Positions 11,557 to 20,398 of a stretch of 64,000 bases of DNA are shown here, piece after piece (position 1 is the stretch's first letter; every line of letters starts with the position of its first letter). Source of the stretch: Faecalibacterium prausnitzii (lineage in GTDB: Bacteria; Bacillota; Clostridia; Oscillospirales; Ruminococcaceae). The stretch covers positions 1 to 64,000 of the forward strand of contig NZ_PXUP01000004.1 of assembly GCF_003324185.1 (NCBI RefSeq), written 5' to 3'. The notes below the pieces were generated by a model. It saw nothing but the letters and a program-made list of their open reading frames with translations. It had not been told where the DNA came from and searched no databases. Position numbers and translations under genes: made by a program.

Positions 11557-12408
11557 ATGAAGCAATTTGTGCAGCGCGCCGGCGGGCGCATCGGGCTATG
11601 GGGCGGGCTGCTGGCGGCTGCGTTGGCAGCGTTTGCGGCGGGGTGGCTGGTGCCGGCACGCGCGCCGGTGGGCTGCAAGCTGAACGAGCTGACCGCCGCG
11701 CCGGACTTTTCGCCCTTTTCCCCTGCCGCACCGGCGGTGGCTGCATCCGATGCCGGTACGCCCGCTGCCCCTTCCCTGCCGGAAAAATGGGTCTGCCTGA
11801 CCTTTGACGACGGCCCCAGCAAGACTACCCCGGAGGTGCTGGCGGCGCTGGATGCCGCCGGGGTGCACGGCACCTTTTTTGTAGTGGCCACCGGCTACAA
11901 CGAGAAATATCTGCCCCTGCTCACACAGGCTGCTGCCGCCGGGCATCAGATCGCGCTGCACTCTGCCTCCCACGAATACAGCGACATCTACCGCAGCAGC
12001 GCCGCCTACTGGAAGGACATTGCCCTGCTGAAACAGCGCATTGCGCCCTATGTGGACGCTGAGAGCATCCGGTACCTGCGCTTTCCCGGCGGCAGCACCA
12101 ATACCGTGAGCCGCCGCTACGGCGGCAAGGGGCTGATGCCGCAGCTGAAGGCCGAGGTAGAGCAGCGCGGCTGGCAGTGGGTGGACTGGAACGTCTGCGC
12201 CGAGGACGCCGTGGGCGGGCACCCCAGTGCGGATACCATCTACCGCAACGTGGTGCGGGAGACCGGCGAGCAGACCCATTGCGTGGTGCTGATGCACGAT
12301 TCTGCCACCACCCGCACCACCGCCGAAGCGCTGCCGGACATCATCCGGTGGTATACAGACAACGGCTACACCTTTTTGACCGTAGCCGAGGCGCTGCCGC
12401 TGGGGTAG
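11557..12408 (+). CDS. Polysaccharide deacetylase (NodB/PgdA-like)
   Basis: A 283-aa membrane-anchored or secreted enzyme predicted to deacetylate N-acetyl sugars of peptidoglycan or another glycan. A single N-terminal hydrophobic helix (about residues 12-31) is followed by a Ser/Pro/Ala-rich linker and a NodB domain. Motif 1 is LTFDDGPS (catalytic Asp and metal Asp). Motif 2 is HSASHEYSD with metal-binding HxxxH. Motif 3 is RFPGGS, and the late motifs include DWN and MHDS. AAAGGAGGGG at 11540 supports ATG 11557. Its stop is 6 bp from the end of the convergent MerR gene, with no terminator between. Confidence 0.93.
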   Translation: MKQFVQRAGGRIGLWGGLLAAALAAFAAGWLVPARAPVGCKLNELTAAPDFSPFSPAAPAVAASDAGTPAAPSLPEKWVCLTFDDGPSKTTPEVLAALDAAGVHGTFFVVATGYNEKYLPLLTQAAAAGHQIALHSASHEYSDIYRSSAAYWKDIALLKQRIAPYVDAESIRYLRFPGGSTNTVSRRYGGKGLMPQLKAEVEQRGWQWVDWNVCAEDAVGGHPSADTIYRNVVRETGEQTHCVVLMHDSATTRTTAEALPDIIRWYTDNGYTFLTVAEALPLG

Positions 12409-12414
12409 TGCACC

Positions 12415-13260
12415 TTACAGCCATTTTTCAAAGCAGCGTCCCAGCAGTACCCCGGCAGAGGCCAGCACCGCCAGCCAGAGCCAGCCTGCGCCGCCGGTCA
12501 CCACCCACCCCGCCGCCAGAATGGCGGCAAAGGTACATACCGGCGGCACAGCGAGGCGCAGGATATGCAGCAGCTTCTCCCGCTGTGGCGGCAGTCCGGT
12601 GTCCAGCTGCTCGGGATGCACAGCATCGCAGCAGATCTCGTCCCGGTACTTGCCCGGGTTGCGGTAGGCCTTATACGCGATGTCGTCCAGCAAAAACTCC
12701 GGATACATTCCCTCTTTGGTCAGGGTGAACTGCATCCCCTTTTCCTCTGCATAGGCCTGCAAAGCCGCCGTAAACTCCTGCGGGGTGTTGATGCTGCCCT
12801 GCGGGATAAAGAAAAAGTGCTTCTGGTGCTGCACCTGCGCCAGCGTGCAGTAATCCTGCAGCCAGCCGAAGAAGAAGCCCTGCTGCGGGGCGGGGCTTTC
12901 CATGCGGGTCAGGCAGGCGTCCACGTCCAGCGTGTCCGTCTGCGGAGCCTGCCGGGCAAGGTCGGCGCAAAACTGCATGGCTGCCGCCAGCTGCGCCGCC
13001 TGCTGCTCCAGCACGGTCTGCTGGGCTTGCAGCGCCTGTTGCAGGGGCTGTTCCCCGCGCAGTACCGCCTTGATGGTAGGCAGCGGCACATCCAGCATCC
13101 GCAGCATACGGATAAGTTTAAGCGTGCGGACATCCCCGGCGGTGTAATCGCGGTAGTCATTGCCCTGCCTACGTGCCGGTGTGAGAAGCCCTTCTTTTTC
13201 ATAAAAGCGAATGTTCGGGGCGGACACGCCGCTTTGTTCGGAAGCCTGTTTGATGTTCAT
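12415..13260 (-). CDS. MerR family transcriptional regulator with C-terminal membrane segments
   Basis: A 281-aa protein. The N-terminal MerR winged helix is clear (IKQASEQSGVSAPNIRFYEKEGLL, given here only as its span 3-26), followed by a RDYTAGD wing and a glutamine-rich dimerisation coil (about 80-120). The rest has no recognised ligand domain. It ends in two hydrophobic helices (about 235-275), which would put the regulator at the membrane. GGAGGTGAAG precedes ATG 13260. The promoter just upstream has the 19-bp spacer and dyad typical of MerR targets, so autoregulation is likely. The effector is unknown. Confidence 0.88.
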   Translation of the reverse strand: MNIKQASEQSGVSAPNIRFYEKEGLLTPARRQGNDYRDYTAGDVRTLKLIRMLRMLDVPLPTIKAVLRGEQPLQQALQAQQTVLEQQAAQLAAAMQFCADLARQAPQTDTLDVDACLTRMESPAPQQGFFFGWLQDYCTLAQVQHQKHFFFIPQGSINTPQEFTAALQAYAEEKGMQFTLTKEGMYPEFLLDDIAYKAYRNPGKYRDEICCDAVHPEQLDTGLPPQREKLLHILRLAVPPVCTFAAILAAGWVVTGGAGWLWLAVLASAGVLLGRCFEKWL

Positions 13261-13279
13261 TTGCTTCACCTCCGCCCTT

Positions 13280-13310
13280 ACATTACACCTTAAAGCCGGT
13301 TGAAGGTCAA
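13280..13310 (-). promoter_or_regulatory. MerR-type promoter and operator
   Basis: On the minus strand, -35 TTGACC (13305-13310) and -10 TAATGT (13280-13285) are separated by 19 bp. The spacer holds the dyad ACCTT...AAGGT. A long spacer with a dyad between the boxes is the hallmark of MerR-activated promoters. Confidence 0.75.
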
Positions 13311-13321
13311 GGGTTTTGCGC

Positions 13322-13367
13322 AAAAAACCGAGCCGCCGCACAAAAATGTGCAGGCAGCTCGGTTTTT
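13322..13367. terminator. Terminator after the M18 aminopeptidase gene
   Basis: AAAAACCGAGC pairs with GCTCGGTTTTT (13357-13367), with inner GCAC/GTGC. It closes the minus-strand operon ending at 13397. Confidence 0.85.
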
Positions 13368-13396
13368 CAATGCAAAATATCCGTCAGCGCGGGGGA

Positions 13397-14800
13397 TCAG
13401 TCCGCAGACTGGCAGAACACAGAGAAGGTGCGGTAAGCCATGTACAGGTCGGTCTTATGGATGACCTCGAAGGGAGAGTGCATGGACAGCACAGGCACAC
13501 CCATATCCAGCACCTTGATGCCGCGGTTTGCCACATACTTGGCAATGGTGCCGCCGCCGCCCAAATCCAGACGACCCATCTCGCCGATCTGCCATGCCAC
13601 GTTGTTGGCATCCAGCATCCGGGTGATGTCGCCCAGCAGCTCGGCGTTGGCGTCGCTGGCAGAGCTCTTGCCGCGGCTGCCGGTGTACTTGAAGATGGCA
13701 ATGCCGCGGCCGGCGTAGGTGCCGTTCTGCTTCTCAAAGGCGCTTGCCCAAGAGGGGTCGTAGGCGGCGGTCACGTCCGCAGACAGGCACACGCTGTTGC
13801 GGAAGGCGAGAATGTCGTCCTGACCGGCAGCACGGCAGAGCAGCTGCATAAAGTGGAACACATACATACTCTGCATACCGGTCACACCGTCGGAACCGAT
13901 CTCTTCCTTATCGGTCAGCACGCAGATGGTGGTGTGCACGGGGTCCTTGGTTTCGATCTCGGCCAGCAGTGCGGGGTAAGCATCCACGCGGTCATCGTGG
14001 CCGTAGGCACCGATCATGGAGCGGTCAAAGCCCACATCGCGTGCCTTGGCAGCGGGCACCACCTCAATCTCGGCGCGGGTGAAGTCGCGCTCAGTGATGC
14101 CGTACTTCTGGTTCAGCAGGATGAGGGTGTTCAGCTTGACAGCCTCCTTGACGTCCTCTTCCTCCACGGTGTCAGAGCCGATGAGCACGTTCAGCTCCTC
14201 GCCCTTGATGCCCTCGCTGAGCTTGCGCTCGTTCTGCTCAGCACCCAGATGGGGCAGCAGGTCGGTGATGCAGAACACGGGATCGTTTTCGTCCTCACCG
14301 ATGGCAAAGTTGACGCTGGAGCCGTCGGCGCGGGTGAACACGCCGTGGATGGCCAGCGGGATGGTAGCCCACTGGTACTTGCGTATACCGCCGTAGTAGT
14401 GGGTGCGGAAGTAGCTCATGTGGTCAGACTCGTACAGGGGGTTGGGACGCAGGTCCAGACGGGGGCAGTCGATGTGGGCGATGACCAGACGGAAGCCCTC
14501 TTCATAGGGCTTCTGACCGATGGTAGCCGCCACAACAGCCTTGTTCTCCTGAATGAAGTAGACCTTCTCGCCGGGGGCGTAGGCCTTTTTAGGCTCAAAG
14601 GCCTTGTAGCCGGCAGCCAGCAGCATCTGCTCGCTGACAACGGCAGCCTCGCGCTCGGTCTTGGCGCTGTCCATAAATTTCTTGTAGCCCTCGGCAAAGG
14701 CAGCAGCCTTTTCCTTTACGTCTGCCTGCTTGTCGGCAGCGTATTCGGGGGTGTAGAGCAGCTTTTCAGCGTACTCTTTTGCAGTAAGTTTCTCACTCAT
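13397..14800 (-). CDS. M18 family aminopeptidase
   Basis: A 467-aa cytosolic zinc aminopeptidase of the aspartyl aminopeptidase (M18) family. Metal-site motifs are visible: VIAHIDCPRLDLR (first His-Asp, near residue 95), DKEEIGSDGVTGMQ (Glu base and metal Glu, near 295) and a late LSMHSPFEVIH (C-terminal His). ATG 14800 follows AAGGAG, whereas the longer upstream frame has no ribosome site. It starts 25 bp after the lytic transglycosylase gene and is the last gene of a probable six-gene minus-strand operon. Confidence 0.94.
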   Translation of the reverse strand: MSEKLTAKEYAEKLLYTPEYAADKQADVKEKAAAFAEGYKKFMDSAKTEREAAVVSEQMLLAAGYKAFEPKKAYAPGEKVYFIQENKAVVAATIGQKPYEEGFRLVIAHIDCPRLDLRPNPLYESDHMSYFRTHYYGGIRKYQWATIPLAIHGVFTRADGSSVNFAIGEDENDPVFCITDLLPHLGAEQNERKLSEGIKGEELNVLIGSDTVEEEDVKEAVKLNTLILLNQKYGITERDFTRAEIEVVPAAKARDVGFDRSMIGAYGHDDRVDAYPALLAEIETKDPVHTTICVLTDKEEIGSDGVTGMQSMYVFHFMQLLCRAAGQDDILAFRNSVCLSADVTAAYDPSWASAFEKQNGTYAGRGIAIFKYTGSRGKSSASDANAELLGDITRMLDANNVAWQIGEMGRLDLGGGGTIAKYVANRGIKVLDMGVPVLSMHSPFEVIHKTDLYMAYRTFSVFCQSAD

Positions 14801-14825
14801 GATTTTTTTGCTCCTTAACTTTTTA

Positions 14826-15491
14826 TCATTGACCTGCGTACAGACGCTGATAGGCCTGGTAGCAGGCGGTGATCTTGTTGACGTAGTGGTGCATCTGGTT
14901 ATAAGGGAAGCCCTGCAGCGTTTCCCCATCTGCCGAGTGTTCCTCTATTTGCAGCAGCTGATCCACTGTGCCCCAGCCGCTGTGGTAGGCCGCCGCCGCC
15001 GTGGATACATCCCCTTTGTAGCGCACCATGCAAAGGTGCAGGTAGTAACACCCAAAGCGAATGGCGGTATCGGGGTCGTACAGGTCGGCAAAGGTCAGCG
15101 GCTCCTCCGGGGCAATTTTGCTGCGCATCCAGAGAAAGGTCTCCTCAGTCATCTGCATCAAGCCCCGGGCATCCACACTGGAGGTAGCCTGCGGGTCGAA
15201 GCCGCTTTCGGTGCGGATAAAGGCGTAGACCAGCAGCGGATCCAACTCATAGGCTGCTGCCCATTTTTCCACCAGCTGCTCGTACTTGCGGGGGTACAAA
15301 AGCTGCTCTGCCCGGTTGCACAAAGGCGGCACCACGCACACCGTAAGCACCACTGCCAAGCACAAAGCGACCAGCCGCAGCACCATCCGGCGGCGGCGCT
15401 GCTGTTTGCGGTGACGCAGTTTTTCCCGCGCGGCGCGGCGCTCCCGGGCGGCGATGGGGTCGTAGGCTTTTTCATAATTTTGTTCGTTCAA
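14826..15491 (-). CDS. Lytic transglycosylase (SLT domain)
   Basis: A 221-aa peptidoglycan lytic transglycosylase. The N-terminus is highly basic (RHRKQQRRRR) followed by a single hydrophobic anchor at about residues 36-56. The Slt70-like catalytic domain includes IRTESGFDPQATSSVDARG (catalytic Glu) and GLMQMTEETF, then AAAAYHSGWG, all hallmarks of the GH23 fold. Its ATG overlaps the coaE stop by 4 nt, indicating coupled translation. Confidence 0.92.
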   Translation of the reverse strand: MNEQNYEKAYDPIAARERRAAREKLRHRKQQRRRRMVLRLVALCLAVVLTVCVVPPLCNRAEQLLYPRKYEQLVEKWAAAYELDPLLVYAFIRTESGFDPQATSSVDARGLMQMTEETFLWMRSKIAPEEPLTFADLYDPDTAIRFGCYYLHLCMVRYKGDVSTAAAAYHSGWGTVDQLLQIEEHSADGETLQGFPYNQMHHYVNKITACYQAYQRLYAGQ

Positions 15492-16105
15492 AGCGCTGCC
15501 GTCACGCCCCCTTCTGCCTGCAGCCGCTCACACAGGCGGGCGGCTGCGGCTTGCAGCGCCTCCAACCCGGCGTCGTTGTGCAGGGTGTAGTCTGCCTGTG
15601 CGGTCAGGGTTTGTTCCGGGGTCTGAGCGTTCAGGCGGCGGGCAGCCATCTCCGGCGAGATACCGTCCCGCGCCACGATGCGCGCCACACTGGTCTCAAA
15701 GGGCGCAGTGACCACGCACAGGCGGTCACATTCAGCCTGTGCCGCAGTACCCACGATGACCGCACCGTCCAGCACAAAAAGAGGTGCTCCGGCGACCTGC
15801 GCCGCCTGCTTTGCGGCGCGGATGCGTGCCACGATGGCGGGGTGGGTCAGACTGTCCAGCGCGGCCTTGCCCTCCGGGGTGGCAAAGGCGCGGTCAGCCA
15901 GCAGACGGCGGTCCAGCGTGCCGTCCGGCTTTAAAATATCCCCGCCGAACCGCGCCGCCAGCTGCGGCAGCAGCGGCGAGCCGGGCAGTAAAATTTCCCG
16001 GCTGAGCTGATCGGCGTCGGCCAGCGGCACGCCATGGGCGGCAAATACCGCTGTGACCGTGGACTTGCCGCAGCCGCTGCGCCCTGTGATGCCTAAGGTG
16101 ATCAT
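15488..16105 (-). CDS. coaE: Dephospho-CoA kinase
   Basis: A 205-aa enzyme for the last step of coenzyme A synthesis. The Walker A loop is GITGRSGCGKST (residues 5-16). It is followed by DADQLSREIL, in which the Asp is the catalytic base, and later LTHPAIVARI and a GAVIVGTA segment. The length matches the family. It overlaps the upstream Sua5 gene and the downstream transglycosylase gene by 4 nt each, so it sits inside a tight operon. Confidence 0.95.
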   Translation of the reverse strand: MITLGITGRSGCGKSTVTAVFAAHGVPLADADQLSREILLPGSPLLPQLAARFGGDILKPDGTLDRRLLADRAFATPEGKAALDSLTHPAIVARIRAAKQAAQVAGAPLFVLDGAVIVGTAAQAECDRLCVVTAPFETSVARIVARDGISPEMAARRLNAQTPEQTLTAQADYTLHNDAGLEALQAAAARLCERLQAEGGVTAAL

Positions 16106-17136
16106 AGATCGATCACCCGGAAGGCGGCGGCGCGGATCAGGCGGTTGTACACTGCCATGGACAGGCCGTCCTTCTGCGGGCAGCGGGCGTAGACTACGCC
16201 ATCGCCCTGCTCATCCAGCGCCCGCAGGGAGCGGAAGATGTGCTTTGCCTGATCAGCACCGTCCCCCTCGCGGCCGTATTCCACGCAGGGCACATCCAGC
16301 TTTGCGCTTTCGCCGGTAAAGCACAGGCAGCTGGGGTTCTCGTCTTTATGGGCGTCCACATAGGCCTTGAACTGCGCAAAGGTACCGTTGAGCAAGGTCA
16401 CATCGGCCTTGGGGGCGTAGTGCTTATACTTCATGCCCGGGCTGCGCACCACAGCACCCTCCGGCAGCTTTTCCAGAATGGCCTTGGACACCTCTACCTC
16501 TTCGCCGAGGGCGCGTTCCAAGTCCTCCAGCGTGATGTGGCCGGGGCGGAACAGGGTGGGCTTCTCCCCCACCACCGACACCACGGTGCTTTCCACACCC
16601 ACATCGCACTCGCCGCCGTCCAAAATCAGCGGCAGGCGGCCATCCATATCGGTGAACACATCCTGTGCGTTGGTGGGGCTGGGCTTGCCGGAAAGGTTGG
16701 CGCTGGGGGCGGCAAAGGCGCAGCCGCTCTGCTGGATGACCGCCCGCGCTACCGGGTGGCTGGGCATACGAATGCCCACAGTATCCAGTCCGGCGCAGCA
16801 CTCATCCGCCACCTCCGGCCCGCGCGGCATGATGATAGTCAGTGGGCCGGGGCAGAAGGCTGCCATCAGCAGCTGGGCACGCTCCGGCACCTCGCTGACA
16901 AGACCCGGCAGCATCTCCGGCCCGGTGACGTGGACGATAAGGGGGTTATCCTGCGGGCGCCCCTTGGCCACAAAGATATCGCGCACCGCCGCACCGTTGC
17001 GGGCATCGGCGGCAATGCCGTAGACCGTTTCTGTTGGCAGGGCCACAAGCTGACCCTGCCGCAGCAGCTGCGCGGCCTCGGCTACGCCTGCTTCATCGGC
17101 AGGCAAAACTCTGGTTTTGATTTCCATACGAATCAT
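16102..17136 (-). CDS. ywlC: L-threonylcarbamoyladenylate synthase (Sua5/YwlC type)
   Basis: A 344-aa enzyme that makes threonylcarbamoyl-AMP for the t6A37 tRNA modification. The N-terminal YrdC domain shows ALPTETVYGIAADA (about 33-46), KGRPQDNPL, and SANLSGKPSPT. The C-terminal Sua5 domain follows a PGMKYKHYAP linker. The length is that of the two-domain Sua5 form. Two ATGs (17136 and 17127) are possible, with a weak AGAAAGAACG upstream. It lies 71 bp after prfA and overlaps coaE by 4 nt. Confidence 0.94.
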   Translation of the reverse strand: MIRMEIKTRVLPADEAGVAEAAQLLRQGQLVALPTETVYGIAADARNGAAVRDIFVAKGRPQDNPLIVHVTGPEMLPGLVSEVPERAQLLMAAFCPGPLTIIMPRGPEVADECCAGLDTVGIRMPSHPVARAVIQQSGCAFAAPSANLSGKPSPTNAQDVFTDMDGRLPLILDGGECDVGVESTVVSVVGEKPTLFRPGHITLEDLERALGEEVEVSKAILEKLPEGAVVRSPGMKYKHYAPKADVTLLNGTFAQFKAYVDAHKDENPSCLCFTGESAKLDVPCVEYGREGDGADQAKHIFRSLRALDEQGDGVVYARCPQKDGLSMAVYNRLIRAAAFRVIDL

Positions 17137-17207
17137 CGTTCTTTCTATCTGTAAAGTATATTTGCTTGGCAGTCGTTTGGATGGTTTTGCACCCGCAAAA
17201 CCGGGTT

Positions 17208-18293
17208 TTACCCGCCCAGCCTTTGCAGCTTTTCAGTCTGCTCGCGGGTGGCAAGAGCGTCAATGACCTCGTCCAGATTGCCGTCCATGATCTTTTCCAG
17301 ATTGTGGACGGTCAGGCCGATGCGGTGGTCGGTGCAGCGGTCCTGCGGGAAGTTGTAGGTGCGAATCTTCTCACTGCGGTCTCCGGTGCCCACCTGCCCC
17401 TGACGCTGGGCGTTGATGGCATCCTGCTGCTCCTTCTGCTTTTGTGCAAGGAGGCGGCTGCGCAGGATTTCCAGCGCTTTATCCTTGTTCTGGAACTGGC
17501 TGCGCTCGTTCTGGCACTCCACCACCGTACCTGTGGGGATATGGGTCACGCGGATGGCACTGGAGGTCTTGTTGATGTGCTGACCGCCCGCACCGGAGGA
17601 GCGGAAGGTATCAATGCGCAGGTCCTTCATATCCAGCGCAAAGTCCACCTCCTCTGCCTGCGGCATTACCGCCACGGTGGCGGTGGAGGTGTGGATGCGG
17701 CCTTGGGTCTCGGTCTCCGGCACCCGCTGCACCCGGTGCACCCCGCTCTCATACTTGAGACGGTTATATGCACCTACGCCATCCACTGAGACGATGGCTT
17801 CCTTTACGCCGCCAAGTTCGGTCTCGTTCAGGTTGAGCAGTTCCAGCGTCCAACCACGGTTCTGGGCGTACATGGTGTACATGCGCAGCAGGCTGTGGGC
17901 AAACAGGGCGGCTTCCTCGCCGCCGGCACCGCTGCGGATCTCCATGATGACGTTTTTGCCGTCGTTCACGTCCTTGGGCAGCAGCAAAATTTTGAGATTA
18001 TTTTCCAGCTTTGCCACATCTTGACTTTTTTCGCCGATTTCCTGCTGTATCATCTGCTTGAAGTCCGGGTCCAGTGAACCGGGCTCCTCCAGCAGGGCTT
18101 TGGCCTGCGCCAGATGATCCAGCGCGGTCTGCCAGTCCCGGTAAGCCTCCACCACCGGCTCTGTATCGTGGTACTCCCGCATCAGCTTGCGGAACAGCGC
18201 CGGGTCGGCGGCGGTATCGGGCTGGTTCAGCCGCATGGAAAGTTCCTCAAAGCGGCGGCAGACCGCATCCATCCGGGAAGAAATATCTTGCAT
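17208..18293 (-). CDS. prfA: Peptide chain release factor 1
   Basis: A 361-aa class I release factor reading UAA and UAG. The catalytic GGQ lies in GSGAGGQHINKT (about 229-240), and the family anticodon-recognition region is upstream of it. The length is standard. It follows a DUF951 gene by 50 bp and precedes the Sua5 gene. A pairing of prfA with translation-related genes is common in this phylum. Confidence 0.97.
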   Translation of the reverse strand: MQDISSRMDAVCRRFEELSMRLNQPDTAADPALFRKLMREYHDTEPVVEAYRDWQTALDHLAQAKALLEEPGSLDPDFKQMIQQEIGEKSQDVAKLENNLKILLLPKDVNDGKNVIMEIRSGAGGEEAALFAHSLLRMYTMYAQNRGWTLELLNLNETELGGVKEAIVSVDGVGAYNRLKYESGVHRVQRVPETETQGRIHTSTATVAVMPQAEEVDFALDMKDLRIDTFRSSGAGGQHINKTSSAIRVTHIPTGTVVECQNERSQFQNKDKALEILRSRLLAQKQKEQQDAINAQRQGQVGTGDRSEKIRTYNFPQDRCTDHRIGLTVHNLEKIMDGNLDEVIDALATREQTEKLQRLGG

Positions 18294-18343
18294 CCTTGCA
18301 GTTCTCCTTACAAATTCGTTCCGGTTCGGGTGCGTTGGCTGCG

Positions 18344-18535
18344 CTACTGCGCACTGCCGGGCTTTACCACCTTTTTGATGTTCTTTTCAATTTTGGCGCG
18401 GGGCAGCATGACCTCGCGTCCGCAGCCGGTGCAGCGGATCTTAAAATCCATGCCCACCCGCAGCACCTCGAAGCTGGATGCTCCGCAGGGGTGCTTTTTG
18501 CGGGTGAGGATGGTATCTCCCACAGCGACGTCCAT
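18344..18535 (-). CDS. DUF951 family zinc-ribbon-like protein
   Basis: A 63-aa basic protein of unknown function. Two pairs of cysteines (KKHPCG and IRCTGCGREVMLPR) suggest a small metal-binding domain. The order DVAVGD, then KKHPCG, then RCTGCGR matches the DUF951 pattern seen widely in Firmicutes. GGGAGAGG stands 10 nt before ATG 18535. A longer upstream frame has no ribosome site and was not used. It heads the prfA operon. Confidence 0.82.
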   Translation of the reverse strand: MDVAVGDTILTRKKHPCGASSFEVLRVGMDFKIRCTGCGREVMLPRAKIEKNIKKVVKPGSAQ

Positions 18536-18631
18536 ATTTATCCGACCTCTCCCTTCTTTTCTGCCGCGCAGATGCCCGGCAGAGCCAGTGTGTGCCGCCG
18601 CCCGCTGAGCGGGTGCTGCGCATACAGATAT

Positions 18632-18660
18632 AGTATAATGCAAAGCCGCACAAAATGCAA
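18632..18660 (-). promoter_or_regulatory. Predicted promoter of the DUF951-prfA operon
   Basis: On the minus strand TTGCAT (18655-18660) and TATACT (18632-18637) are 17 bp apart. The same stretch reads TATAAT on the plus strand and could also serve the divergent S1-domain gene, though its -35 is poor. Confidence 0.5.
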
Positions 18661-18736
18661 ATATCTGCGCACACTGCTGCATATCGTTGTAGCATCGCAC
18701 AGAGACCCGAAAACCATATAGAAAGAGGAATGAAAC

Positions 18737-19672
18737 ATGATGCAAGCTTATCGTACCGAAAACAGTTACCGTTCTGCCGCCCGTCTGTCCCCTGCCGAGC
18801 TGCGGGCTGCCATGGCCAGCGGCGAGATTTTACAGGCCACTGCCCTTGCCTTTGACACCCGGCGGCAGCTGCGGTTTGAGCTGGGCGGCGTAAAGGCAGT
18901 GATGCCCTTTGCCCAGTGCGCAGACGGTGCCGAGGCAGGTACCGTGCGGGATATTGCGGTGCTGACCCGGGTGGGACGCCCCACCTGTTTTGTCATCGAG
19001 GGGCTGGACACGGACGAGGACGGCGCGCCCTGCTACCGGCTTTCCCGCGCCGAGGCGCAGCGGCTGTGCAAGGCAGAGTATCTGGACACCCTTTCGCCCG
19101 GGGATATCCTGCCCTGTACCGTGACCCACATCGAGCCGTTTGGTGCGTTTTGTGACGTGGGCTGCGGCATCAGTGCCCTGCTGCCCATCGACTGTATGTC
19201 GGTAAGCCGCATCTCCTCCCCTGCCGACCGGGTCAGCGTAGGGCAGCAGATTTTGTGTGCCATCAAGAACCGGGACGCGCAGGGGCGCTTTGTGCTGACT
19301 ATCCGGGAGCTGCTGGGCACATGGGCAGAGAACGCCGCCCGGTTCACCGTAGGCGAAACGGTGGTGGGCATCGTGCGCAGCGTGGAGGAATACGGCACCT
19401 TTGTGGAGATTGCGCCGAACCTTGCCGGGCTTGCGGAGAGCTGCACCGGCCTTACGCCCGGGCAGGCGGTAAGTGTCTACATCAAAAACATTCTGCCGGA
19501 AAAGATGAAGATCAAGCTGGTCATCGTGAACCACGCCCTGAGCCAGCCCCACCGGTTTGAGCTGCGGTACTTCATCACCGAGGGACATCTGGACAGGTGG
19601 GTGTACTCCACACCGGAATGTCCCAAGCGCATTGAGACAGATTTTGCCGTTGCGGCTTGCAATCCGGGCTGA
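18737..19672 (+). CDS. S1 RNA-binding domain protein
   Basis: A 311-aa cytoplasmic protein with two S1-type OB folds. The first is at about residues 118-193 (GDILPCTVTHIEPFGAFCDV, SVGQQILCAIKN) and the second at about 205-270 (GETVVGIVRSVEEYGTFVEI). The N-terminal ~110 residues are a separate domain. It is shorter than ribosomal protein S1 and unlike RNase or PNPase S1 fusions, so it is best called an S1-like RNA-binding protein of unknown target. GAAAGAGGA lies upstream of ATG 18737, and a second ATG follows directly. Confidence 0.85.
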   Translation: MMQAYRTENSYRSAARLSPAELRAAMASGEILQATALAFDTRRQLRFELGGVKAVMPFAQCADGAEAGTVRDIAVLTRVGRPTCFVIEGLDTDEDGAPCYRLSRAEAQRLCKAEYLDTLSPGDILPCTVTHIEPFGAFCDVGCGISALLPIDCMSVSRISSPADRVSVGQQILCAIKNRDAQGRFVLTIRELLGTWAENAARFTVGETVVGIVRSVEEYGTFVEIAPNLAGLAESCTGLTPGQAVSVYIKNILPEKMKIKLVIVNHALSQPHRFELRYFITEGHLDRWVYSTPECPKRIETDFAVAACNPG

Positions 19673-19780
19673 AAGCCTTTATACTAATAGAAAGAGTTTT
19701 TGTCTGCCCGCTGCCCGCCCTTTTGGCAGCGGCGCAGACCTTTGATACCATGTGAAAGCGCAAGGGGGATGTAAGGAACG

Positions 19781-20332
19781 ATGAGCGCCAATGATGCTTT
19801 TACCGCCGGTGTCCGTCCCGGCGGCCTGACCAGCAGCACCGAGATCCGGCTGCTGCTGTGCTATCTGGTGAAAAACGCCGGTCCCATTACCCGGCAGGAG
19901 ATCGAGAACGCCCTGATGGAGGAAGCCCTTGTCAATTATTTTGAGATTGGCTCCTGTCTGGACGATATCACAAAACAGGCGCTGGTCACCCTGACCGGCG
20001 ACAGCTACACCATTACCGATAAAGGTCGCAAGGTGGCGCAGGAGCTGGCCTACGACCTGCCCCGCAGCGTGCGGGAGCGGGCAGTGGCTGCTGTACTGCG
20101 CTGCCAAACATGGGCCCGCAAGGAGGCCAAGTACAGCGCCCGCATCACCGAAAAGGCCGACGGCCACTGCACCGTGCGCTGCACCGTAAAGGGGCTGGAC
20201 AGCGAACTGTTCTGTCTGGAACTGGGTGCGCCCGACCGGCTGAGCGCCGAGCTGGTGAAAAAGCAGTTCATCCTGAAGGGCAACGAGATCTATCAGCTGC
20301 TGATCAACAAGCTGACCGAGGAAGAAAAATAA
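19781..20332 (+). CDS. DUF4364 family winged-helix protein
   Basis: A 183-aa protein matching the DUF4364 pattern found across Clostridia. The N-terminal ~80 residues look like a winged helix (TEIRLLLCYLVKNAGPITR, then DITKQALVTL and YTITDKGRK), followed by a C-terminal beta domain with a short helix at the end. DNA binding is inferred and its targets are unknown. It has its own strong downstream terminator and stands alone on the plus strand between the S1 gene and spoIVA. Confidence 0.82.
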   Translation: MSANDAFTAGVRPGGLTSSTEIRLLLCYLVKNAGPITRQEIENALMEEALVNYFEIGSCLDDITKQALVTLTGDSYTITDKGRKVAQELAYDLPRSVRERAVAAVLRCQTWARKEAKYSARITEKADGHCTVRCTVKGLDSELFCLELGAPDRLSAELVKKQFILKGNEIYQLLINKLTEEEK

Positions 20333-20343
20333 GACAGAATGAT

Positions 20344-20388
20344 CCCCGCCCGCTGTAAGTAGAACTTACGACGGGCGGGGATTTTTTT
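20344..20388 (+). terminator. Terminator after DUF4364 gene
   Basis: CCCCGCCCG (20344-20352) pairs with CGGGCGGGG (20372-20380), with inner TAAGT/ACTTA and T7 after the stem. Confidence 0.88.
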
Positions 20389-20398
20389 CAGATACGCC

